Origin: Cryptomeria japonica
Taxonomy: Eukaryota; Streptophyta; Pinopsida; Cupressales; Cupressaceae
NCBI RefSeq assembly: GCF_030272615.1
Contig: NC_081412.1
Span: forward strand, 689,508,083-689,572,082
Direction of reading: 5' to 3'
Length of the DNA stretch: 64,000 nucleotides
A program made the position numbers and the translations under genes. Below are positions 45,115-55,669 of this stretch, one piece after another. Positions within the stretch are counted from its first letter, which is position 1. Each line of letters starts with the position of its first letter. The notes beneath the pieces were generated by a model that saw only the letters and a list, made by a program, of their open reading frames with translations, had not been told where the DNA came from and searched no databases.

Positions 45115-48100
45115 TCAACCTTGTAGTTGGGTAGTTATTATTTGAAGAATATCTCCCAAAATTAAGTTTATACCATCCATAAACTTCTTGCTCTTCTTTA
45201 TTGCTATCTCAGTTCTGTAAACTGTACCGGTGAGATGCTGCAAGTGCTCTGCCGGTGTTTTGCTACCCTGTGTTAGTGCCTCTAAGATTTCCTTACACAA
45301 AGATGCTAAATAGTCCAATCTTGGACTTAGTTTAGATCTCAAAAATTTTGCCTTGTTTATTATTTTCTCTTTTTCTCTTTCTAATTTGAGCAATTCTTCC
45401 TCAAAATTTGTTATATTTTCCTCAAAAATTGATAATGTATCGGGTGAGTTAACAAAATTATCAGCAAGTTTGTTGATCTCTTCCTGTACCTTGCTCATCT
45501 TTTTGTCTACATCCGTGGTCAAAAAGTTTATCTTATAGGTGTCTTTATACAGAGTTTTGTACTCTTTCAATAAATTGCACAGTTCCGATAGAAGTGTGTC
45601 AAATTCCCTGTTACACTTCTTTATTCCTTCCTCAGAGAATTTATGTTTCTACCTTTGTTTGCTCAAAATTTCTAGAAATATATTTACAAAGTGTATCCAA
45701 CTGGCCTAAAGAATCTTTGTTGGCTATATTAAAATTGGGAGCTATTGATTTCAAAACTAGAATTGAATCATCTATCGCTTTATAGGCTTGTGAGCTATAA
45801 TCAGTTATTTTCTTGATAGATTTGAGCAATACCTCTGTTACATTTGATGGTGACCCAATAAACTAAGTGTCGGTGGAAGTGACCATGCTGGTATTGACCT
45901 CTAGTAGGTTTGTTTGTGTCTCCATCTCTTTAAGCACAATTTTTCTTGCATCATTTCTTACCGGTAGCGTCTGTTCTGGAGCCTTTAGCTCTGTTGGTTG
46001 CTCTGTTTGTGTTCCAGATTCTATCTTTTTCTCTGAATCTGCTACCGGTTGCTCTTTGTTTCTTGTTGCCGGTTGCTCTTTGTTATCAAATTTATCTGTG
46101 GTATCCTTATCTACCACTATGTTGATTTTTTGAGTATCAACATTCACAGTATATAGGACTTCAGGATTAGGATTATTATCCTCTGTGTCCATGCTCTCAA
46201 TTGCCGGTTGATCTTCTGCAGTTGTTGTTTTTACCGGTGGAGTATTTAAAGGAGGTGGGGGTAAGTTGTCTCTAATCTTGATACTTGGTGGTCCACCAAC
46301 TTTACCTTTCCCTTTGTCCTTTTGATACACCAGAATGGGCTTGGGATTCATATATTCTTCTTGTTTTTCTTTTTCAACCAAGAATCTATCTGAACCATCT
46401 TCTGTTTCATTTGAAACTTCAGTAACTCTACCTGCCATTAGTGATATTTGTCAGTGTACAGTGGAAAAAACTGTCTGGTTGGCCTGAGCTATCAAATCAT
46501 CAATTTCCTTAGGTGAGTTGGCCGGGTATACTGCAAGTAATTTTTCTATTTTAATTTTCTTATCCAACTCAATTATTCCTTGCCTTCTGGCCTCAAGTCT
46601 TTTATATAATTCATCAGGAATTTCATTTAGGACTTTCATCAAAAACTTTTTATACATGTCCATGTGTAATATAACACTTTCCTCAACTTGTCCTTTCTCA
46701 TCTTTTGATAGGGTGTCATAGATTTTCCCTATGTTTTTCAATTTACCTTCCTCTGTGATCTCATTCAGTAATATGTCAAAAGGGGCCAAGTCAGTGTTTG
46801 TCTTCTTCTTCTTTTTGGGGGTCAACTTTTTCTTAGGTGTGGCTTTCTTGACTGGAGACCGTATAGCTTGTTGCTTCTGTCTTGTCCTTCTAGGTGAAGG
46901 AGTGGATACCGGTGAGGGGTCTCTTTTCCTAACAACTCTTTTGAAAGTTGCTGGCATATCTCCTTCTGAGGAGGTATCTACTGGTGATAGATGAGTTTTA
47001 GGCTATTGGGCTGCCAACTCTTCTTCTGTTATGCCGGTTTTCTTTAATACATAATCTTTTAAGGCTTTTGCTTGCCTGCTTCCTTTCCTCACAGATGCCT
47101 CAACTTTCTTTACTCTCTTTTTAGATTGAATTTGTCTTTCGATGGTCTTAGCACTACCAAATACTTCTTCCTTTGGTTCATTGGGGGCTTCCAGATATGC
47201 TTTGGCATAAGTTTCCACTATGTGGTCATCTATTTCATACCCCATTTCTGTAACCCGGATTGTTCTTGGGATGACTGCTTCCATCCAGATCTCATCCCTT
47301 TTTATTACAAAGCATATATCATCCTTGTATTTGTTGACAATTTCCTATGATATTCTGATCCTCTTATTCATTTTGACCTTTAGTGCTTGAAAATACTCAT
47401 TGATATTCTTTTCTTTGTTTTCACCCATGTTGTTGAATAAGTCAGACAATTGTTTTCCTACTGGTATGTCAAATCCAAAATCCTTGTTGCCTATACCGGG
47501 AGCCTGTTTGGTTATATGTAGCATTAAGCATACAAGTAAATTTCCAAATCTAAAGGTTCCTTTCTTATCCTTCTTGATTTTTGCCAAATTGTCAATTAAC
47601 TCATCTTTTAACCATTCACAAATATCAATTTTCACATTGTCCTTAACCATGTCATAAGCACTCTTTATGCATAAACTGGAAACAGAGTTAAGCCTATTTG
47701 TATGAGTTGCTTTGTAACCTAGAATCATGCTAATGAATCTCACATTTGTATCGGTCACATCATTAACCCTCAATGATCTTTTGTTGAATGTTGCACTAGT
47801 TAGTTTCATTACTAGGTCATTGGAGACCTTGGTTTTGTCGGGTCTGGTACCGGTGGAAGGTAACCCTGTTACTGCTTTCACAACTACCTTTGTAATTTTA
47901 TGCACTGAGTCAAGCCAAAAGAATGAGCCATGTACTCTGCTAAGAACTATCCTAACCACTTCCTTGGGAAATTCAGGAATGTAGAGGATTTCAGTGAATC
48001 CTAGGGTTTCAACAATTTTATGTTTAGGTTTCACATTTTCGACATTATGACATATAACAGATTTATACATTTTTTTGATTTCTTCATCACTTAATTCTTC

Positions 48101-48289
48101 TATGTTGCAATGAATATACATTCTAGGGTCTTCTGCATAAACAACACCCTTTGGAATTTGGGAAAAAGCACCTGTGTTGTCATCTTTCTTAGCTACCTCG
48201 GGAACTAACTGAAACATAGGCCTAGGTTGTTTTATAACCTCAACTACTATAGGGTTTGCTATGAATTCAGGTGCAGAGGAGGATGCCAT
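45115..48289 (-). pseudogene. Element B large frame of unknown family (ORF2)
   Basis: Opens at ATG 48289 (MASSSAPEFIANPIVVEV). About 300 residues look globular (IPEFPKEVVRIVLSRVHGSF, FWLDSVHKITK, FRFGNLLVCLMLHI). Then come a Lys-rich basic stretch (TPKKKLTPKKKKKTNTD), an alpha-helical stretch (EESVILHMDMYKKFLMKVL), a Pro/Thr/Glu-rich linker with DKGKGKVGGPPS, and a C-terminal coiled-coil. One frame runs to 45641 with stops TAG 47345, TAG 47003, TGA 46451 and TAG 45863; a frameshift precedes the last part (45570-45115). I recognise no domain. Element C carries a colinear homologue. The basic middle could bind nucleic acid; that is only a guess. Confidence 0.75.
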
Positions 48290-48639
48290 GATGATAAATA
48301 CCTTTTTCTGCCTTTGGATGGATTGATTGCTGAAGTGCTTTTCCTCTTTGCTTGAAATGCCTTAGCTTGGAAATCTTCGCACTCTCTGGAAGTTTGAATT
48401 CACGGTGAAATGAAATGGAGCCAAAAACCTTATTTTATAAAGTCTTTTCTGCCACCTACCACATTAATTGTTTGCCGGCAATGTATTAACTCAACTTTAT
48501 TTACCGGTAATGAAGGATTTTCAACTTCTTTTCTCTAACCGAGGGAATAATAGCACGTGTCATTAAATTGCCAAACCCTCAAGATAATTTTCTTCAGTTT
48601 GATGAATAACATCCTGCCGGTGGAGCATTGCTCTGTCCT

Positions 48640-49754
48640 ACCAGTGGAGAATCATATTGTCATGTCGGTGAAGCATTTGTTGGTTCTACCGGTGGAGGAG
48701 TAACCCCACTATTTAGATCACCTTTTCTAATCCATTGCTTTGAAAATTCTTGCTTAACCTCTTCAACCTTTTCTTTACCTTTCAAGCTAGTACTTTTGTT
48801 ATCTACCGGTGTACCTTTACTTCTATAGAATTTAGCAATATGACCAATCTTGTTACATGCATAACAAGTTACATTATTTTTCTGAATAGCTTTCCCATAA
48901 CCTATGCCAATTTGTGTTCTGCATTTATTTGATAAATGACCAAATCATCCACAAACATAACATCTTACATTCATTATGCAATTTTTAGAGTTATGACCAA
49001 TTTTGTTGCATTTGGTGCATTGACCGGTGGGAGGATTGATATTCTGATAATTCCTAGATCTACATTCATTTACCCTATGACCATATTTATTACAGTTAAA
49101 GCATTTTCCATTGAATTTGTAAGTATTATAGGGTCTTACCGGTTTGCTTTGATCCTAGGTATTTGGAATACCGGAGCTTTCTCCAATTTCAAATCCAACT
49201 CCTGAAGTGTCACCTTTGGGTTTTTTATTCTTCAATAAGCTATCAAGTTCTTCTGAGCTTTTCTTGAATTTTTCATTGTGTTGATTTGCAATTTCCAATT
49301 CCCTTTCCAAGATCTCTTTTTATCTCATTAGTTCATTCGAGTCATTTTGAGTATGCATCAGATCTGTCTTCAACATATCATTTTCATAGCTAAGTCTTGT
49401 GTTCTCATTTGCTGCATCACTTAGTCTTCTGGTCAATTCTTCTTCATTCTTCTTCTTGTCCTCAATCTCTTTGTAGAATCTCATAGTCATATCCTGCATT
49501 TCATTTTTTGTTGTCACAATCTCTTGTTTCAATTTGCTTATCATATCATTTAGTGATTCCTTTTCATCATTTTCATTTTGCAATTTTTCACAAAGTTCTC
49601 TTCTCTTGTTTCTTGTAACAATAAGATTTTCTTGAAGTGCCTGAATAATGTCCTGAGTTGCTTTTAAATCATCTTCTAATTTGATATTTTTCAACTTCTT
49701 TGCATCATAGTCAGTAAGAGCTCCTTCAAGTTACTTCATCAGATTTTCCATCTT
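48640..49754 (-). pseudogene. Element B Gag-like protein: coiled coil and four zinc knuckles
   Basis: The ATG at about 49754 starts MENLMK, then TGA/TAA-type stops and a long coiled coil (LKATQDIIQALQENL, ENDEKESLNDMISKLKQEI). Four CCHC units follow: CFNCNKYGHRVNEC, CTKCNKIGHNSKNC, a third (CYVCG, stop, FGHLSNKC) and a fourth whose last Cys is Tyr (CYACNKIGHIAKFY). The usual copia UBN2 domain is missing, so the protein looks like the C-terminal half of a copia Gag moved next to the primer site. Knuckles would bind element RNA. Confidence 0.82.
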
Positions 49755-49807
49755 TACTGGTGTCAAGATCTTCCTCAAGCTATTAGGCTTCTGAAAATAG
49801 AGGACCA

Positions 49808-49820
49808 GGCTCTGATACCA
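49808..49820 (-). other. Element B primer binding site (iMet)
   Basis: Plus strand GGCTCTGATACCA, two bases from the 5' LTR. Confidence 0.95.
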
Positions 49821-49822
49821 AT

Positions 49823-50683
49823 TGTTAGGGTTCCCACAGATACTGAGAGGGGGGGGTGAATCAATATCTGACCGGTTATGAAATTTTCTTAAAACTGAAT
49901 ATGCAGAATATAAAGTAACAGTATACCGGTATGCAAGAATTAATGCAAATAACAAAATCAAAGGCATCCACATGAAAAGAACACCATAACACAAGATGTT
50001 TAACGAGGAAACTCGGTGTGGGAAAAACCTCGGTGGGATTTGTGACCCACAATATTCACTTACTAGTCAATAAGAGAATATTAATTACAATAGGGGCCTA
50101 CACATGCAGGAAGGCCAACTGCCTAGAGCTCACTGCTCAATAAGAAGTCACATTGACTTACATTGAGGATTTACACAAATCCAATATTCTGTACTGCTTT
50201 ACAATAGCATCTTCAATGCCAGATTCAGTACCGGTTCTTGCTCTGTTCTTTACATATACCCTTAACCTACAATTCGCACATTAGGTCTGCCTTGTAATTT
50301 ATTTATTGCTTTTTATCCATATCCTACAAATGCCTACAATGATCTCTTTTATATACAAGAGACATTTTACAATTTGCCAAGTCGGCTTACAATGATAAAC
50401 AAAATATTACATATCAAAAATCCTGTCAGCCTCTGTGCCGGTATACATATTTCCTTCTGTGTCGGTGCCAGTGTGGATTGATTTTGTTGATGCCAGAGCA
50501 CTGTTTTGTTTGAGTAATGCTTTGCCAGTATAATGTCTTGCTGGTGCCATAGGATTGCAAGGTTGCCTGTGTAATGCTTTGCCGGTATAATGTCTTGCCA
50601 GTGCCATAGGATTGTAAGGTTGCCATCAATGACAAAACCTTCAATCACACACAATGTCTCATTGGAGTGTCCATATGCCAACA
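49823..50683 (-). repeat. Element B 5' LTR
   Basis: 861 bp; minus strand starts TGTTGGCATATGGACACTCC and ends CTAACA. TATA box (minus TATATAAAAG) at 50346-50355. Confidence 0.93.
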
Positions 50684-52164
50684 TAATATCAATGTTATAT
50701 TTTCCTAAGTTAGGCGTTGAAATTTGAAGTATGCATTAAGTTATTGTTGAAGACTTAGGCAAGTTCGAACTTGTTTAATTATTGGTGAAAATGCAACTTG
50801 GGCGCCCACCTTGGGAAATGAAATAAAATGTCATTTGGATGCCATGTGATAGTGAAATGAAATGTAAATTGGAGAGGTGAATTTAGGAGCATTTACATTT
50901 AAATTTCAGAGGGAAAAAAATATAAATACAGGTGCTTGGCCTCCCATTTGGATATCTTATGAAATTTCATTGTTATGCTGTCGGTTTGGCGATTGAAAAT
51001 CTGAGCTTTGAAGTGTGGCTTCCTAGCTAAGTCTCAGTTTCATACTTGGAAGATAGTACCTAGTTGTGTTCCTGTAATTTCAGTGTTGTCCGTGACTATT
51101 CTACAAATTATGGAGAGTTTTGTGTGGATTTTGGAGTGTTTCCTTATTGCTGGTCGCGGAGTTGCTGAAACCATATTTTGCTCATACCTCTTGACCAAGT
51201 GATTACATTGTTCTGGGTATTGGCTCTTTGGAAGCGTAATGGGAAGACAATCATTTTCTTATCTTGGAGTGGCTTTTAGTGCTCATCATAATTTTTGGTT
51301 GCAAATTGAAGTTTGTTGCTGTAGAGCTATTTTCAATCTTACCTTGGGATGCGTGCAACACATTCGGGGCTTCTAAGTTGTGAGTTTGAGGTATTAGATT
51401 GGTTGCCTATGTTATATTAGTCATTTGCATTTTATTTGGTGTGATTCTGGTTAGTTTTGAGAAAGTTATGAGTATTTTGGTGTTTCTGGTAGTGGCTAGA
51501 TAGTGTGTTTTCTAGCTTGCAGAATTAGAACAGCAGTAGTGTTCAAGTGTGGTGTGATTTTGATAGTGGATTGTTTGAGATCAGCATTAATCTTCTTATC
51601 TTATCCCATATCTCTATTTTGTAAGATTGTTTTAGTAGTACTCATCAATCATTCTTTCTGTTCTTATTTGTAATTCCCACTGCATAAGTGGAAGAGGCTG
51701 GCTTAGCCAGCTTCTTGCTTTGTAATTCAGTTTATGTACTCAGTCCTCCCACTAAATAAGTGGTTGAGTGATAAGTTTTATGCAATTATCCTCCTATTCA
51801 AAAATGTGGTAGAGTGATATCTTAATGTAATGTCCTCTCGCTGAAATATGCAGTAGAGTGATTGAGTTTCAATTTCTTGTTATTTCCCTTGGCTGGTTTA
51901 CCGCCAAGAGTTCAGTTTCTATCCTGCTGGATAAGAAGAAGGGGTTGGCTTGCTGCCTGTGCATTGTAATTTAGTATTGATTTATGGTGTTAACTATCCC
52001 CAGAACACCGTATGCTCTCACCCTCCCAGATTGGGCTCTTGGTGAACAAAAGGTGGAAGAGTTCCCTTTCAATAGTTTGGATTATTTCTCTAACCTTAAC
52101 AGGTTATGGTGTTTTCTTGTAACTCTTATTGCTGAAAACAAAAAAAAATTAAGGGACTATTATA
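50684..52164 (+). repeat. Family E left LTR, part 3
   Basis: Aligns with 56260-57750. It ends ATTATA where the right copy has ATTACA, directly before the primer site. A possible TATA box is AATATAAATACAGG near 50917-50930. Confidence 0.9.
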
Positions 52165-52165
52165 G

Positions 52166-52177
52166 TGGTATCAGAGC
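52166..52177 (+). other. Family E primer binding site (iMet)
   Basis: TGGTATCAGAGC one base after the LTR end. Confidence 0.95.
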
Positions 52178-52278
52178 TAGTTTTCCTGCCAGCCTATGTG
52201 TTCAGTTGATCAGAGCACAAGTTCTCCCTGCCATCATGTTGGTTCGTGATTTTTTGGGGTTGCATATTAGAGTTTGGT

Positions 52279-55200
52279 AGAATGTCTACAACAGATAAGT
52301 CTGTATCTGAGTTGATACAAGAATTGACCACGCTTATGAGAGATCTTGACATTAAAAGGGCATATGCAAGGATTATTGCAAAATCCAAAGGTTTTAATGG
52401 AGAAGTGCACATGACACATCAAGATGACCGTGAGCTCGAAGGAGAAACCTCAAGACATGAGGAGTGTGTGTTAGAGCCCCAAATTACTCCTCTAGACTTG
52501 CATGTGGTTGGTAGTGATAAGGATCAATTTGGCAATAAGAACAAAATAGTAGTCTGGAAACCTCATTTGGAATTATCCAATGAAGATCTTGAGACTAATG
52601 ACTTCACAGAAGATGTAAGTAGAACTATTGTGCAGGTTGAGTTTGCTAAGGAAGAGCAAATGAAGATTGAAGAGGATACTATCATTGAGATTATAGAACC
52701 AGCTATGATAGATCAGCCACAAGGAGATGTGAATTCTTTTGGTTACCCACTAAATGAGTCTAGCATTGTTTCATCACCTTCACCTCATCCTGGCAAGGAG
52801 ACAAACCATAGTTTGGGATTTGATGATTATGATGATGATGTTGACCAATTAACTAAAAATAATGATGAGACGAGTTGTGAAGAGTAGGCAAATGAGACTT
52901 GGGGCAGCCATGGAGTCACTGCTGATAGGTATGACAAAGATTTTGATTTTGGTATTAATCATAGCAGCAATTCGCTTTCTTTGAAAAACCAGTTTGTGAT
53001 TTCCAAAGATAACCCATTGTTTGAGATGGGTATAGTGAAAACATATGACAATCCACTTTTTGAGTGGGAAGATGAAACATCACTTGTTTCTAGCATTGCT
53101 CTTGGTGAGAATAGCAATGTGTAGAAATTAAGAGGAGCTTCAAGATCTAAGTTGGATGATACTTGGAGCTATGGTGAGCACTTTTTAACTAAACAAAGTA
53201 ATAATCCCTTAAGCACTTGAGATCTGGATGTGATGGCACCTAGCGATGACAAGGAACCTGTGTGGGATGAATTTCCCTTTGATCCTGATGAAGCTCAAAA
53301 AGTAGATTGTGTTGTAGAGTTAGAGGACCATATGGTTTTTATGATGGAAAGTTTAAAGAGGTTCTAAAATGAAAATTTGATTCACCTATTCATGAAGTTG
53401 GTAGTAAGCAAAAAGTTGAAGAGTTAGTAGAATCTGATCCTCTTCATGATATTGAGCAATTGCAGCTAGTTGGTGGAGTTAGACGAGAGTCTTGGAGTAG
53501 CTATGGGGGCAGCGATTGCAAGAAACAAAGTTTTGATTTTTTCTTGCTGCCTATCAGCAGTACACCATCTTTGCATTCTTATGAGTGGGATGGTCAATTC
53601 AAGGTGTCTATTGAAAAGGAAATGCAAGCTCTATCCCAATTTTATCACACACATAGTTTGATTGAAGAACTCTATTAGAAGGCTCAAATGGATGAGAGAT
53701 GGAATGGGGTTACGGATGAAGTTACTCTCCCTAATTTGCAACTTATCAAAGACTCTCTGGAAATATTGAAATCAAATTACATACACTTGATTGAAGATCA
53801 ATATTATGCCTTCAAACTTGCAAGGAAGAGCACTAGTGCATTACAAGGGGAAGAGAGGAAAGTTGAAGAGCTTACTCTTGAGCTTGAGTCAACAAAGGAC
53901 ATGTTAGGAAATACTCAATTGACTCTAATGGAGTTAGAAGACCATTTTGTTGATTTCAAACTTTTCAGGGAGCAAGAGAATGCACAAAGAGCTGAAGAAA
54001 TCAAACAAGTTATTGGTGAGCTTGATAGTCTTCAAGAAGAGTTTGGTCTTGAGAACTTCACAAGAAAAAAAAAGGTTGCATGTGCAGATTTGGATCAGTA
54101 AGATGGAAGTGAGCAAGAAGAAAGGGATGGAGTTCTTGAAAACCCTCTCTTTGTGCTAGATGATTTCAACATCTTTGGCATCAAAATGTCATCTAAACAT
54201 AGTTTTGAAGTCGTCCAAGGTTTCATTGCAGCAGCAAGGAGTAAAGATTTCACATTTGTTACTCACAAAGTGGGGGAGAAAGGACCAGAACGTGGTGATT
54301 GCATGCTTGATAACCCATTTATTGGGTTGAATAATAATAAAGCTCATACTAGTCCATTTTGGGAGCTGGATTTGAGAGCAACACTTGTTCCATACTCCAA
54401 TGTTGTTGAAGCTTTCATGGTTAGGCTTCAAGGGGTTGCCAGAGGAGACATCAATTTCTTAAGTATGCTCTTGGTTCTTACTAGCACTTGGGGATGTTTG
54501 GAATTTTCTTTTCAGTATGTTGAAGATCACTATTGGCTGGGTGTCTAGGCTCGAGATTGTCAACATGGTTTGATGGAGCTTATTACATGTGGAAAGAAGG
54601 ATCTTTGGAGGGATAAGGAACAAATTTTCAGACTTCATGGTGTTATTCCCTTCTTTACCAGCCATTTGATGGTTCCTTTTGCTCATCAACTAGTCGATTG
54701 GGAAGATATTCTGAACAAAGGATAGTTCCATGCTGAGTTGGAGTCACTAAACAAGATATTTCCAACCTTGGACGTGAGAAGATGTGTTGTTTTGGATGAC
54801 GATTTCCTATGTTGTGGTAGTTGTTCATCTTCTTGGATGCTGATTTCCTTGAAATCAAATCTCAAGTCAATCATTTCGAACTTGGTGGGCTGCTGGTGTA
54901 ACTTTTTTCAGACTTCATAGTCTCCTGGTAGGATGGATTTATGGTCTCAGATGAGAGGTATGGCGACTTGGGGCAATCAGTATCTATGTATGGGAAGTGT
55001 TCAAGCTCTAACTAGTGGTTATTCTTATGCCCTCTCTTCTACTTATGATTGGGATAGTAAACCTTTGATTTCTTTGGTTCTTCATTCTGAGGTTCTTGGA
55101 GAGGGACTTGTAAGAGATTTTAGAAGTCTCCATGGTTTTGTCAGAATAATTCTGGGGTGGCTTAGTACATTCATGTGTAGTTATGAGTATGAGTTTGTTG

Positions 55201-55560
55201 AGCTCTTGCAAAGGAATGCTTTCCTCTTTGCAAGAAGATTTGGAGATGTCACATTGGCAGTTGTGGCTCTGTTAGATACCATATGGAGACGTGCTGAGGA
55301 GTTTGATTTTGAGTTGAGTAGACTATCTTCCCTATTGCCTAGGATTGTGATAGATAGTGGCATTCTTGATACTGATGACTCAGAGCTATATGGGCATGAG
55401 ATGTTGCATGATATTGATTTTAGTACTTTAAGATTTTTCAAGTTGAGTATCATGGATGGTGACATTTTGGAGTCACAAGGGAGGTTAGTGTAGTTTTGGC
55501 ATGATGTTTTCACTAATGTGATTAGAGTGGTGCAGCATCGGTATGGTGGGTCCTTCCTGA
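52279..55560 (+). pseudogene. Family E internal frame of unknown family
   Basis: Starts ATG 52279 (MSTTDKSVSELIQELTTLMR). The first frame runs to about 53366 with stops at 52885-52887 and later. After a frameshift a second frame holds 53460-55493, broken at 53676, 54099 and 54546. Together they would be about 1090 codons. Contents: acidic N-terminal part, a coiled coil near 53830-54090 (EERKVEELTLELESTKDML), then a hydrophobic C-terminal part (DWDSKPLISLVLHSEVLG) shared with 38505-39119. No protease, RT, integrase or zinc knuckle is visible. I cannot assign a function. Confidence 0.7.
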
Positions 55561-55669
55561 GACGAACATGGAACCCTAGGATCCTACTTGGATTGGTGTG
55601 GATCACTCTAGATTTTCGGGAGTTGTGGTGGCATTGCTTGAGGACAAGCAACTTTTGGGAAGGGCGGAT

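Larger units (their letters stand above)
44031..50683 (-). mobile_element. Element B: non-autonomous copia-like LTR element
   Basis: 5' LTR 49823-50683, primer site 49808-49820 (iMet), 3' LTR about 44031-44909 with purine tract AAAGAGGGAGAT (minus) beside it. LTR ends are TGTTAG or TGTTGG and CTAACA. TAATAT flanks both sides and occurs once in the uninterrupted family E LTR, which confirms the insertion. The first base or two of the left end are damaged. The interior has a short Gag-like frame with zinc knuckles and a roughly 1000-codon frame of unknown type; there is no protease, integrase or RT. Confidence 0.9.

Noticed and set aside
45867-46133. Plus-strand Ser/Cys-rich secreted-like protein
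   Set aside because: It is the antisense shadow of the ORF2 linker of element B.
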